A stretch of 64,000 bases of DNA, taken from an uncultured Bacteroidota bacterium (lineage in GTDB: Bacteria > Bacteroidota > Bacteroidia > Chitinophagales > Chitinophagaceae). The notes under the pieces were generated by a model. It had not been told where the DNA came from. It did no database searches and saw only the letters and a program-made list of their open reading frames with translations. Below, piece by piece: positions 43,099-52,232 of this stretch. The translations under genes were made by a program, and so were the position numbers. Each line of letters begins with the position of its first letter. Position 1 is the stretch's first letter. Where the stretch lies: positions 186,001 to 250,000 of the forward strand of contig CAIRYK010000042.1 of the NCBI GenBank assembly GCA_903882805.1, given 5' to 3'.

Positions 43099-43950
43099 CT
43101 AATCTTCAATCACGCAAACACCAGCACAAACACTGCCCCCACCACCTTCAGGGCAGATGACCTCAATACTTCCGCCATGCAGCCGCATAATCTGTTTAGA
43201 TAGGCTTAGGCCAATGCCTGATCCGGCGTTCTTGGTAGTAAAAAAGGGGATGAATATTTTGTCAATGACTGTTTTGTCTATGCCCGTGCCATTGTCGGCT
43301 ACATATATCAGGGTTTTGTGGTTGTATTGCTCAGCAATTAGTTCTATAGAAGGATTAGTGCAACCGGCAAGGGCATCTGCGGCGTTATTGATGAGGTTGA
43401 GCAGCACCTGCTCTATCAAATCCGGGTCGAGATGGACACTTAAAGACTCATTTTTTACAGTTAATTGGAGGTGTATCCCTTTTTCTTTCAAACGTTCTTG
43501 CTGCAGCAGACACACCCTTTCTAAAAGGCTTTTGATGTTTACTGTCTTGAAATCTGCGACAGGCAAGGTTATGAGACTTTTGTATTGGTTCACAAAATTC
43601 ATCAAGCCAAGGCTTCTGTTCTCTATCACATTTAGCCCTTGCTGCATATCGTTTCTGGTTTCGTTGTCCATGTGGCCAATAGCGGACAGGTGTTGCATTT
43701 TCTTTTTTAGCGTGCCGGAAAGTGAAGAAATAGGTGTTAAGGAATTCATTATTTCGTGGGTAAGCACATGCAGTAATTGTTCCCAGGCTTGTAGCTCAGT
43801 ATGTTCCAGTTCGGCTTTTATGTTTTGAATGGAGATCAGTCTGTGTTCTTTGCCCTGGAGCCCAAATGTGGTGGCGCGCGCCATCAACTTAAGTTTGTCG
43901 CCCTTTATTACCGTCTCAAAAACGGGGCTGTTGCCAGGCTGCAAGGTGGT
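43099..43950 (-). pseudogene. Sensor histidine kinase, N-terminus missing
   Basis: The C-terminal ~278 residues of a NtrY/efflux-associated type kinase are clear: LMARATTFGLQGKEHRLISIQNIKAELE before the HisKA box LTHEIMNSLTPISSLSG (the phospho-acceptor His), then an N box NLINNAADAL, G1 DNGTGIDK and G2 GSGIGLSLSKQIM. Homologous kinases are about 430 residues with a membrane-anchored sensor part; that part is absent, and the frame continues into sequence antisense to the HlyD fragment. The 5' ends of both genes meet at 43.93-43.98 kb. Without a start codon and sensor it is probably non-functional. Usually this kinase pairs with a sigma-54 regulator and an efflux system; that regulator is missing here. 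Confidence 0.82.
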
Positions 43951-43965
43951 GCTGCAAAGCGATAT

Positions 43966-44751
43966 GGAGGAAACAAAGAATTGCGCAAGACAGGGGCCAT
44001 ATCTGAAAACGAATATGCCGACAGCAAGCGGGAACACGACTACCTTCAAAACCAAAAGCGCGTGGCCATAAATGCCTACAACATAGATTCGGCCTACATA
44101 GCGGCACAAATGCTAACACTGAACAAGAGCATTCAGCGCATGGACAACAACCTATCGGTTATCCATAAAATACTGGACCAGCTCTACGTGGTTGCCCCCA
44201 TAGGTGGCCAGCTATCGAGCCTTGATGCAACGGTGGGGCAACTGAAAAAACCCGGCGACAAACTGGGGCAAATAGATGTGATGGACTACTATAAAATAAT
44301 AGTAAAAATGGACGAACGTTATGTTTCGAAAGTTTTTGCAGGACAAGAGGCCGTAATGGACTATATGGGCAAAAACTATGCACTGAAGGTATCGAGGATA
44401 TTGCCGGAGGTAAAGGACGGGACATTTTTTATATATCTACTCTTTGATGGCGCTGTGCCCGACGGCATAAAGCGTGGACAAAACATACCGGTGAAGTTTA
44501 AGTTTGGCGGTGTTACAAAAGCCATTATGGTGAGCCGGGGTGCATTTTATCAATCAACGGGTGGCAACTGGGCCTATGTGCTGGACGGCGATAAAGCCAC
44601 TAAGCGCAATATAAAAATAGGCCGCCAAAATGTGGACACCTACGAGGTACTTGAGGGCCTTGAAGAGGGCGAAACCATCATCACATCTACCTACAAAGCA
44701 TATAACGACAAAGACCAATTGATATTGAACAACAAAAAACTGGAACAATGA
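43966..44751 (+). pseudogene. HlyD/RND-type periplasmic adaptor, N-terminus missing
   Basis: About 260 C-terminal residues of an adaptor that normally has about 415. It starts within the hairpin region (NKELRKTGAISENEYADSKREHD) and continues with the barrel and membrane-proximal parts (VVAPIGGQLSSLDATVGQLKKPGDKLGQIDV, FYQSTGGNWAYVLDGDKATKRNIKIGRQNVDTYEVLEGLEEGETIITSTY). The signal anchor and the first half of the lipoyl-like domain are lost; the apparent upstream start at 43801 lies antisense to the kinase fragment and is not credible. The stop overlaps the ATPase start (ATGA). The transport system would lack a normal adaptor unless another gene supplies it. Confidence 0.82.
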
Positions 44752-45437
44752 TAAAAACCACGGCGCTTAAAAAAATCTACAAAACCGAAGAAATAGAAAC
44801 AACGGCTTTGTATGAAGTAGATATGCACATAAAAGCAGGCGAGTTTATCGCCATTACCGGCCCATCGGGGTGTGGCAAATCTACATTGCTGAATATATTG
44901 GGCATGATAGACAAGCCCGATGGCGGCGAATACTATTTCAATGATGTACCCATTGCTGGTTATAATGAAAAACAGCGCGCCAACTTGCGCAAAAACAATA
45001 TCGGCTTCATTTTCCAGAGCTTTAATTTGGTGAACGAACTGACTATTTTTGAGAATGTGGAGCTGCCACTGCTCTATACAGGCATGGGTAACAGCGAAAG
45101 AACTAAGAAAGTAGATGCACTGCTCGACCAAATGAAAATGTCGCACCGCCGCAACCACTATCCGCAGCAGCTTTCGGGTGGGCAACAGCAGCGGGTGGCT
45201 GTAGCCAGGGCCATCAGCAACAGCCCCAAGGTGATTCTTGCCGATGAACCGACGGGCAATCTGGATTCCCGCCACGGCGACGAGGTAATGAAACTACTAA
45301 TGGAACTGAACGAGGCAGGCACCAGCATCATCATGGTCACCCACTCGCAACATTATGCCCAGTTTTGCCGCCGCACCATACAGCTGCTTGATGGAAAAAT
45401 TGTAACCGAACGCATCAACTCCGAATTCTATGTTTAA
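44748..45437 (+). CDS. ABC transporter ATP-binding protein, MacB/LolD type
   Basis: 229 residues. Walker A GPSGCGKST (38-46), Q-loop in FIFQSFNLV, signature LSGGQQQRVAVARA, Walker B VILADEPTG, D-loop NLDS and H-loop MVTHSQ. The family powers MacB/LolCDE-like mechanotransmission, which drives export through a periplasmic adaptor and not by pumping across the inner membrane. It overlaps the adaptor fragment by 4 bases (ATGA) and the permease by 8 bases, so all were one operon. The gene is intact, but the promoter that once lay before the adaptor has been lost with the truncation. Confidence 0.93.
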   Translation: MIKTTALKKIYKTEEIETTALYEVDMHIKAGEFIAITGPSGCGKSTLLNILGMIDKPDGGEYYFNDVPIAGYNEKQRANLRKNNIGFIFQSFNLVNELTIFENVELPLLYTGMGNSERTKKVDALLDQMKMSHRRNHYPQQLSGGQQQRVAVARAISNSPKVILADEPTGNLDSRHGDEVMKLLMELNEAGTSIIMVTHSQHYAQFCRRTIQLLDGKIVTERINSEFYV

Positions 45438-47811
45438 GAACTATATCAAGATTGCAGTACGCAACCTATTGCGCAACAAACTGTATTCCGGCATCAACAT
45501 ATTGGGCCTGGCCATTGGCTTGGCGTGTTTCATCATCATTGGCCTGTGGATACAAGATGAATTGAGCTACGACAAGGATTTCAAAAATGCCGACCGTATC
45601 TACCGGGTAGCAAACGATTTGGTAACCAATGGAGTGCCCAGCCCCATGGCAGCAGCCGACCCACGTATAGCCGATTTTGTGCGCGACGAATATCCCGAAG
45701 TAGAAGCAATAGCCCGGATACTAAATGTGCCTACCTTGCTTACCAACAACAACAAAAGCATTTACGAAACCAAAACATTTTGTGCTGACACCACGTTTTT
45801 CAAAATTTTTAGCCACGACTTTATAGAAGGAGACCCCCAAACAGCCCTACACCGAGATGCCTTAGTGCTTACCCACAGCATGGCCCAAAAGCTGTTCGGT
45901 AACGAAAGCGCCCTTGGCAAAACGGTGTACATAGAAAACGAAAAAACCAAGAACGAAAAAGTTCCCAGATTGGTAACGGGAGTAATAAAAGACAATACCA
46001 GCAAAACTCACTTTACCCCGCTGGTAATTATAGCCAAGGGGCGAAACATGGATATGTTTGAGCATACCTATGCCCTATTCAAGCCCGGCTACGACCCAAA
46101 GCGGTTTGTAGAACACATTTGGCCCGAGCTGAACAATAAGTTCTTTAAGAAAGATTACGAGGCCGATGCCCAGGCATTGACTATGAATTTACAGCCGTTG
46201 AAAAAAATCCACTTGCAATCGAACCTGTTGTGGGAACTCGAGCCTAACGGCAACCTAACCACGGTGTATATATTCTCTGTTATAGCATTCCTCATTTTGC
46301 TCATTGCTGCCATCAACTATATGAATCTCGCCACCGCCAAATCGTACGACAGGTCGAGGGAAGTAGGTGTTCGTAAAGTTCTGGGAGCAACAAGGAAGCA
46401 GATAATTGCACAGTTCCTTACCGAATCGGTAGCGCTGTCGCTACTGGCATTGGCGCTTGCTTTGGCATTTGTAGAGATTACCTTACCATTTTTCAACAAA
46501 CTGTCCGACAAAAGCATATCGCTTAATCTGTTGCAACCTACTATTACCATTGGTGCGCTCGCGCTCACGCTGTTTGTTGGGCTAATATCGGGTGTGTATC
46601 CTGCTTTTTTTGTGTCTTCATTCGCCCCCATCAAGGCGCTTAAAGGCACGATGGACACCACCAAAAACAAACCGACGCTACGCAAAACGCTGGTGGTAGT
46701 GCAGTTCTCTTTTTCTATTGTTATGCTTATTGCCACTATTGTGGTTTCCAAGCAACTGGCCTATGCCAAAAACACTGACCTCGGCTTTACCAAAGACCAG
46801 GTGATGCTACTGACCCTAAACGACCCAAACGTAAGGAGCAAAACGGAAACCATAAAAGAAGAATTGCTGAAAAACCCAAATATAACCGCCGTATCGGCAT
46901 CCCACAATGTACCCGGTAGCGATATGTATAAGTTCTACCACAAATTTGAAATGCCTACCGGTGAAATGGAAGCCAAGCTGATAACCACCATGCTGGTAGA
47001 CTATGATTACCACGAACTGATGGATTTCCATTTTGTAGCTGGCTCAAAATTCGACAAAAGCATGAGCCCTCAGCTGGATACCACCCTATTTGTCATTGCC
47101 AATGAATCGGCGGCAAAGATGCTGGGCTGGAAAGACCCAATTGGCAAAAATGTGTCAACCGGCAGCTCGTCGGGATTCAAAAAAGGAAAGTGCGTGGGTG
47201 TAATTAAAGACTTCCATACGGCATCACTACACGAAAACATCCCCCCTATGGTATTCAGGTTGGCACGCAAGGGTTTCTTGTACCTTTCTGTAAAAGTGCG
47301 CCCTCAGCATATTAAGGAGACAGTGGCCGCCGTGGAAAAGACCTATAAATTATTTAGCCAAGGTTTCCCTTTTGAGTATTCGTTTCTCGATGAGACCTTC
47401 AATAAGCAATACGAAAAAGACGAGCGGCAAAACACTATTTTTAAATGGCTGGCGGGGCTGTGTATTTTTATTTCGTGCCTTGGGCTTATGGGCTTGGCTT
47501 CGTTCTCTACCCGGCAGCGCACCAAAGAAATCAGTATCCGCAAAATATCGGGGGCATCGGTGCCTGATATCATACTGCTACTGACCAAGGACTTCATAAA
47601 ACTGGTACTGATTGCGTTTGTGATTTCACTACCAATAGCCAACTTTGCCATGAACAAGTGGCTACAAAACTTTGCCTACCATACCGATATTGGGTGGCTG
47701 GTATTTGCGGTATCGGGGCTGGCAGCAGTGCTTATAGCCATTGCCACCATAAGCATACATACCATACAAGCAGCCAATAGAAACCCTGCCACTGTTCTAA
47801 AGTATGAGTGA
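45430..47811 (+). CDS. ABC transporter permease, FtsX/MacB-like (duplicated FtsX)
   Basis: 793 residues, full length for this Bacteroidota family. An N-terminal membrane span (NILGLAIGLACFIIIGLW) is followed by a periplasmic MacB_PCD domain (about 50-280), the first FtsX domain (about 285-400; YMNLATAKSYDRSREVGVRKVLGATRKQII), a second periplasmic domain (about 440-650) and a second FtsX domain (about 670-790; ASFSTRQRTKEISIRKISGASVPDIILLL). It should export a peptide, lipid or drug, or transmit stress, together with the adjacent ATPase and an adaptor. The adaptor gene is broken, so this permease may be an orphan. A hairpin follows. Confidence 0.92.
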   Translation: MFKNYIKIAVRNLLRNKLYSGINILGLAIGLACFIIIGLWIQDELSYDKDFKNADRIYRVANDLVTNGVPSPMAAADPRIADFVRDEYPEVEAIARILNVPTLLTNNNKSIYETKTFCADTTFFKIFSHDFIEGDPQTALHRDALVLTHSMAQKLFGNESALGKTVYIENEKTKNEKVPRLVTGVIKDNTSKTHFTPLVIIAKGRNMDMFEHTYALFKPGYDPKRFVEHIWPELNNKFFKKDYEADAQALTMNLQPLKKIHLQSNLLWELEPNGNLTTVYIFSVIAFLILLIAAINYMNLATAKSYDRSREVGVRKVLGATRKQIIAQFLTESVALSLLALALALAFVEITLPFFNKLSDKSISLNLLQPTITIGALALTLFVGLISGVYPAFFVSSFAPIKALKGTMDTTKNKPTLRKTLVVVQFSFSIVMLIATIVVSKQLAYAKNTDLGFTKDQVMLLTLNDPNVRSKTETIKEELLKNPNITAVSASHNVPGSDMYKFYHKFEMPTGEMEAKLITTMLVDYDYHELMDFHFVAGSKFDKSMSPQLDTTLFVIANESAAKMLGWKDPIGKNVSTGSSSGFKKGKCVGVIKDFHTASLHENIPPMVFRLARKGFLYLSVKVRPQHIKETVAAVEKTYKLFSQGFPFEYSFLDETFNKQYEKDERQNTIFKWLAGLCIFISCLGLMGLASFSTRQRTKEISIRKISGASVPDIILLLTKDFIKLVLIAFVISLPIANFAMNKWLQNFAYHTDIGWLVFAVSGLAAVLIAIATISIHTIQAANRNPATVLKYE

Positions 47812-47833
47812 CCGTAAGTTAAAGGTCAACTTT

Positions 47834-47882
47834 GCAAATGGGTATCGCTCATCGTATGGTTCGATTGGCGATACCCATTTGC
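47834..47882 (+). terminator. Hairpin after the permease gene
   Basis: A perfect 15-bp stem (47834-47848 with 47868-47882) with a 19-base loop, 22 bases after the permease stop. The stem has T runs on both strands. Confidence 0.65.
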
Positions 47883-48051
47883 TATTGAGATTATGCCTTT
47901 TCATGCCTTCACCAAATTTCACGTTTTTTACCTGCAGATACAACAATCTAATACCAACCGATAATAATTACATTTGCACCTTGAAAACACCCCGATAATA
48001 AAATGGCTAATTATTACGGTGGCATAATAGCTTTAAAATCTACATACTGCT

Positions 48052-50160
48052 TTGAAACAAATCATCCAATCTTTTAAAACCGGAGAAACCATTCTTGAAG
48101 AAGTACCTGCACCAATTGCAAAACGAGGTTGCGTACTGATAAAGACTACCCGCAGTTTGGTGTCGGTAGGTACTGAGCGTATGCTGGTAGAGTTTGGCAA
48201 AGCCAATATGCTGCAAAAAGCCATGCAACAGCCAGATAGAGTAAAACAGGTTTTGGGTAAGGTGAAAACAGATGGACTGAAACCCACGCTTGATGCCGTT
48301 TTTAATAAACTTGGGCAGCCGCTTCCTTTGGGTTATTGCAATGTAGGCCGCGTAGTAGCTGTAGGCGAAGGCGTTAACGACTACAGCATTGGCGACCGTG
48401 TGGCATCAAACGGCCCTCATGCAGAGTATGTGAGCGTTCCCAAAAACCTTTGCGCTCACATACCGGATAATGTAACAGACGAAGAAGCTGCCTTTACCGT
48501 AATTGGCTCCATTGGCCTGCAGGGCATACGGCTGTGCAATCCGCAATTGGGGGAAACAATTGTTGTTGTGGGGCTGGGATTGATTGGTTTAATTACTGCA
48601 GAATTGTTGGTGGCCAACGGATGCACTGTGATAGGCATAGACCTCGACCCTAATAAGATTGAAATTGCAGCAAAGAAAGGCATCATTGGCATCAACCCAA
48701 GGGAAGGGGTAGATGTGGTGAAATTTGTAACCGACTATACCGACAATGCGGGCGCCGATGGTGTGATCATCACCGCTTCTGCAAAAACAGATGAAATAAT
48801 TGCTCAGGCTGCAAAAATGAGCCGCAAACGCGGTCGTATAATATTGGTTGGGGTTATAGGCCTCAATATCAGTCGCGCCGACTTTTATGAAAAAGAACTC
48901 ACCTTTCAGGTTTCTTGCTCGTATGGCCCCGGCCGCTACGACGATAGCTACGAAAAAGGAGGAAACGACTATCCCCTACCCTTCGTAAGGTGGACGGAAC
49001 AACGCAATTTCAAAGCCATACTCCAAACTATATCATCCAAAAAACTGGATGTAGCATCGCTCATCACTGAGCGCATTCCGCTGCAAGACTTCAACAAGAT
49101 TTACTCGAACATAAGCAATAAAGAATCTATTGCATCGATAATAGAATACCCTGAGCAGAGCAATTCGTCGGATACTGTGACTGTAACCAGCGGTACTTTT
49201 TCTGCCGGACAGGGTGGCATTGGTATTATTGGCGCCGGCAACTTCACCAGCATGACCATGCTGCCGGTACTTAACGAAATAAAAGCGCCTGTTTATTCTA
49301 TTGCCAGCTTGGCTGGCGTTACCGGCACTTCGCTGGCAAAAAAGTACAAAATAGGCAAGAGTACTACCGACTATAAAAGCATATTGCAAGACCCCGCAAT
49401 AGACCTGGTAATTATAACTACTCGTCATAACGAGCATGCACACATGGTGGTAGAAAGCCTCAAAGCTGGCAAACATGTGTTTGTAGAAAAACCACTTGCC
49501 ATAACCCGCGAAGGATTGGACGAAATACTGAAAGCATACAATGGCAGCAAAACACTGACTGTTGGCTTTAATAGACGCTTTTCGCCGCATATGCAAAAAG
49601 TAAAGCAGCAGGTGGGTAATGTGCCTATGAATGTAATAGCCACCATGAACGCGGGCGCAATACCTGCCAATGTGTGGGTACACGACATGAAAGTAGGAGG
49701 CGGCCGCATAATAGGCGAAGCCTGCCACTATATGGACCTCATAACCTACCTTACTGGCAGCAAAATCAAGGCAGTGTGTATGAACGCAATGACCCAAAAC
49801 CCGCAAGCCAATACCGATAATGCCAGCATATTACTACAATATGAAAACGGTAGCACAGGTGTAATTAACTATTTTGCCAATGGCAGCAAATCATATTCTA
49901 AAGAAAGAATTGAAGTATACGCACAGGAACGCACCATTATTACCGACAATTTTCGGATAACCGAGGGCTATGGCACAAGCAACTTCTCTAAACTGAAAAC
50001 CAATGTAGACAAAGGACACGCGGCGCAGTTTAAGCTACTGGTAGAACGGATAAAAACCGGAGGCCAGGCGCTCATACCTATGGACGAAATTGTGAACACA
50101 ACACTGGCCAGCTTTGCAGCAATAGAAAGCCTGATGGAACGTAGATGGGTGGAGGTGTAA
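48052..50160 (+). CDS. Bi-domain oxidoreductase: medium-chain dehydrogenase fused to Gfo/Idh/MocA
   Basis: 702 residues. The N-terminal half (1-about 370) is a zinc-type medium-chain dehydrogenase (VLIKTTRSLVSVGTERMLVEFGKA, GDRVASNGPHAEYVSVP, and the NAD site VVVGLGLIGLITAELLVANG). The C-terminal half (about 385-702) is a Gfo/Idh/MocA dehydrogenase (GIIGAGNFTSMTMLPVL; HVFVEKPLAI; RIIGEACHYMDLITYLTG). This fusion is found in polysaccharide loci, often next to heparinase II/III, and is thought to act on uronic or amino sugars, but its reaction is not established to my knowledge. The start is TTG 48052, giving the family's MKQIIQSFKTG start. The neighbours wecB, heparinase-like and glycosyltransferase genes support a surface glycan role. 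Confidence 0.9.
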   Translation: MKQIIQSFKTGETILEEVPAPIAKRGCVLIKTTRSLVSVGTERMLVEFGKANMLQKAMQQPDRVKQVLGKVKTDGLKPTLDAVFNKLGQPLPLGYCNVGRVVAVGEGVNDYSIGDRVASNGPHAEYVSVPKNLCAHIPDNVTDEEAAFTVIGSIGLQGIRLCNPQLGETIVVVGLGLIGLITAELLVANGCTVIGIDLDPNKIEIAAKKGIIGINPREGVDVVKFVTDYTDNAGADGVIITASAKTDEIIAQAAKMSRKRGRIILVGVIGLNISRADFYEKELTFQVSCSYGPGRYDDSYEKGGNDYPLPFVRWTEQRNFKAILQTISSKKLDVASLITERIPLQDFNKIYSNISNKESIASIIEYPEQSNSSDTVTVTSGTFSAGQGGIGIIGAGNFTSMTMLPVLNEIKAPVYSIASLAGVTGTSLAKKYKIGKSTTDYKSILQDPAIDLVIITTRHNEHAHMVVESLKAGKHVFVEKPLAITREGLDEILKAYNGSKTLTVGFNRRFSPHMQKVKQQVGNVPMNVIATMNAGAIPANVWVHDMKVGGGRIIGEACHYMDLITYLTGSKIKAVCMNAMTQNPQANTDNASILLQYENGSTGVINYFANGSKSYSKERIEVYAQERTIITDNFRITEGYGTSNFSKLKTNVDKGHAAQFKLLVERIKTGGQALIPMDEIVNTTLASFAAIESLMERRWVEV

Positions 50161-50217
50161 ATGACAGCTAACTCAGTTTTTCAAAACCAAAGAGAAGGTA
50201 ATTACCATGCACATGGA

Positions 50218-50248
50218 TTTGCTTGCATGATTAAATACGCTAACTTTG
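50218..50248 (+). promoter_or_regulatory. Near-consensus Bacteroidota promoter of the two-gene module
   Basis: TTTG at 50218-50221, a 19-base spacer and TAACTTTG at 50241-50248, an exact fit to TTTG-N19-TAnnTTTG. The predicted start of transcription (about 50252) is at or next to the first ATG, 50253, so the transcript may be leaderless. Confidence 0.7.
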
Positions 50249-50252
50249 TGTT

Positions 50253-50423
50253 ATGAAAGCTAAAGATACAAATAGGCAAATGGAGAAGCCTAAAAGAGTT
50301 TTGCTTACAAAAGAGGGAACGATAACAAGTGTTGTAGGAGACAGAAAAGTTACATTTCGCTATATCACACCCATGGAATTGAAAAGAATGCGCCGCACCA
50401 CTTACGATTATCTAATTAAATAG
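50253..50423 (+). CDS. Small basic protein (56 residues), first gene of a two-gene module
   Basis: 57 codons including the TAG stop, beginning MKAKDTNRQMEKPKRVLL. The sequence is strongly basic (about one residue in four is Lys or Arg), with a predicted beta segment (ITSVVGDRKVTFRYIT) and a helical end (PMELKRMRRTTYDYLIK). I recognise no family. Its TAG is followed immediately by the ATG of the next gene. With a transcription start near 50252, either ATG 50253 is used leaderless or the internal ATG 50280 is used. A small basic protein upstream of a larger one could be a regulator or antitoxin-like partner; this is speculation. Confidence 0.6.
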   Translation: MKAKDTNRQMEKPKRVLLTKEGTITSVVGDRKVTFRYITPMELKRMRRTTYDYLIK

Positions 50424-50948
50424 ATGTTTGATAATGGCTACAAATTTAGTTTGGTTGACAAGAAATCGCATAACAACGATGACTTGTTATACACCCATTA
50501 TTATACTTTCCGTGGAAAACGGAGATACATACTTTTGGCAGAAGAGTACGTAGGCTCTATTTTTATCGTCAAATTTTACCCACATTCGCATCGACTATCT
50601 CCACATAAATACAACGTTTTGTTAGCCGACTATGATGCAATGCATGTAATTCGTACTGCAATTGATGTTATGCTATACATTTATAAATCGAGCCCATTTG
50701 CATCATTTGGTTTTATAGCAGCAAACTCCATTTTTGATGATTATAAAGAAACAGTTTATAACAACAAGCGGTATCGCATATATCGCCAACTAATGGCAGA
50801 TTTTTTTCCCTCCGATTTGTTTGCCCACGTAGCCAATGAAATGAATGGAGCTTATTTGCTGGTAAACAGAACAAACCAAGATATTGATACCTTTACCGGC
50901 AATGCGTTGAAAATGTTTATCTACCATTATCCAGATTTAGATACATAA
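50424..50948 (+). CDS. Unknown protein (174 residues), second gene of the module
   Basis: The start codon follows the upstream stop with no gap. The protein is rich in Tyr, Phe and His: YTHYYTFRGKRRYILLAEEYVGSIFIVKFYPHSH, a middle region SFGFIAANSIFDDYKETVYNNKRYRIYRQLMADFFP, and AYLLVNRTNQDIDTFTGNALKMF near the end. The middle stretch vaguely recalls acetyltransferase-like folds, but no acetyl-CoA site is clear. I know of no function. It lies between the bi-domain oxidoreductase and wecB genes, in a polysaccharide region, and shares the promoter at 50218-50248 with the upstream gene. Confidence 0.7.
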   Translation: MFDNGYKFSLVDKKSHNNDDLLYTHYYTFRGKRRYILLAEEYVGSIFIVKFYPHSHRLSPHKYNVLLADYDAMHVIRTAIDVMLYIYKSSPFASFGFIAANSIFDDYKETVYNNKRYRIYRQLMADFFPSDLFAHVANEMNGAYLLVNRTNQDIDTFTGNALKMFIYHYPDLDT

Positions 50949-50974
50949 CAACCGCCAACCAAACAACACCACAA

Positions 50975-52075
50975 ATGCTAATAGACATTATAGCCGGCGC
51001 AAGGCCAAATTTTATAAAGATAGGACCAATAATAGCTGCAATAGAAGAACAAACTAAAAACGGTATTGATATTCATTACCGCCTTGTGCATACTGGTCAG
51101 CATTACGACAAAAAAATGAGCGGCGATTTTTTTGAGCAGCTCAACATTCCTGCGCCTCACCACAATCTGGAGGTAGGCTCGGGTACGCAAGCCGAACAGA
51201 CTGCCCGTATAATGGTGGGTTACGAAAAACTGTTGCTTGAAAAACCTTGCGATCTGTGTATTGTAGTGGGCGACGTAACATCCACTATGGCTTGCTCGAT
51301 AGCAGCCAAGAAAATAAACAATATAAAAGTAGCGCATGTAGAGGGCGGCATCAGGTCGGGCGACTGGACCATGCCGGAAGAAATAAACCGCATTGTTACA
51401 GATTCTATATCCGACTATTTCTTCACTACCTCAGAGGTTGCCAATCGCAACCTGCGGAATATGGGCGTAACTGACGAAAGGATATTTTTTGTGGGCAATA
51501 CCATGATAGATACGCTTTATAAGCAAATGCCCCGCTTCAGCCGCCCAGCGCTTTGGGACACTTTTCACCTCGAAGCCCAGGGCTACATAATTATGACCCT
51601 GCACCGCCCTGCAAATGTGGACAATAAAGATAATCTGCGTGAACTGATAAACGCAATTGTTACCTCGTCGCGGGGAATGCCATTGGTGTTTCCGGTACAC
51701 CCCCGTACGGCAAAAATGCTGGAGAATACGGGCATAACTGCGTCTAATCTGCATGTAATAGAGCCGCTCGGATATCTGGAATTTAACTACCTCGTGCAGA
51801 ATGCAAGAGCGGTTATAACCGACTCTGGCGGTATTACCGAAGAAGCTACGGTTATGAGCATACCCTGTATGACGCTACGCGACAGTACTGAGCGCCCCGA
51901 AACCTGCACAGTAGGCACAAACGAGCTTTTGGGTACAAATCCCGCAAGCATTGCTCCGGCCTTTGAGCGCCTGTTTTCCGGACAATGGAAAAAGGGCGCA
52001 ATACCCGAGTTGTGGGACGGGCATACAGCTTCGCGTATCGTTGCACAAATAATTAACCTCTTCAGTTTAAAATAA
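50975..52075 (+). CDS. wecB: UDP-N-acetylglucosamine 2-epimerase (non-hydrolysing)
   Basis: 366 residues with the GT-B-like fold. Conserved motifs: AGARPNFIKIGPIIAAI at the N-terminus, LVHTGQHYDKKMSGDFF, VEGGIRSGDWTMPEEINRIVTD, FPVHPRTAKML and the UDP-binding ITDSGGITEEATVMSIPCMTLRDSTERPET. It interconverts UDP-GlcNAc and UDP-ManNAc, supplying ManNAc for surface polysaccharide. It starts 26 bases after the unknown 174-residue gene and may be co-transcribed with it. Confidence 0.95.
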   Translation: MLIDIIAGARPNFIKIGPIIAAIEEQTKNGIDIHYRLVHTGQHYDKKMSGDFFEQLNIPAPHHNLEVGSGTQAEQTARIMVGYEKLLLEKPCDLCIVVGDVTSTMACSIAAKKINNIKVAHVEGGIRSGDWTMPEEINRIVTDSISDYFFTTSEVANRNLRNMGVTDERIFFVGNTMIDTLYKQMPRFSRPALWDTFHLEAQGYIIMTLHRPANVDNKDNLRELINAIVTSSRGMPLVFPVHPRTAKMLENTGITASNLHVIEPLGYLEFNYLVQNARAVITDSGGITEEATVMSIPCMTLRDSTERPETCTVGTNELLGTNPASIAPAFERLFSGQWKKGAIPELWDGHTASRIVAQIINLFSLK

Positions 52076-52232
52076 TATATTAGCGCCGCTTACACACGGT
52101 GTTGCAATTAACAATAATTGCATACTCATATAAAAACCTTTAACTTAGTCGCTTCTGAAGAACGACTGAAACAGTCATAATAGCGATAATCAATATAGAG
52201 ACACAATCAAGGACAATCAGTCAATACAGAAT

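Noticed and set aside
43801-43965. ATG at 43801 as the start of the HlyD-like gene
   Set aside because: The first 55 or so codons are antisense to the kinase fragment and do not resemble an adaptor N-terminus.
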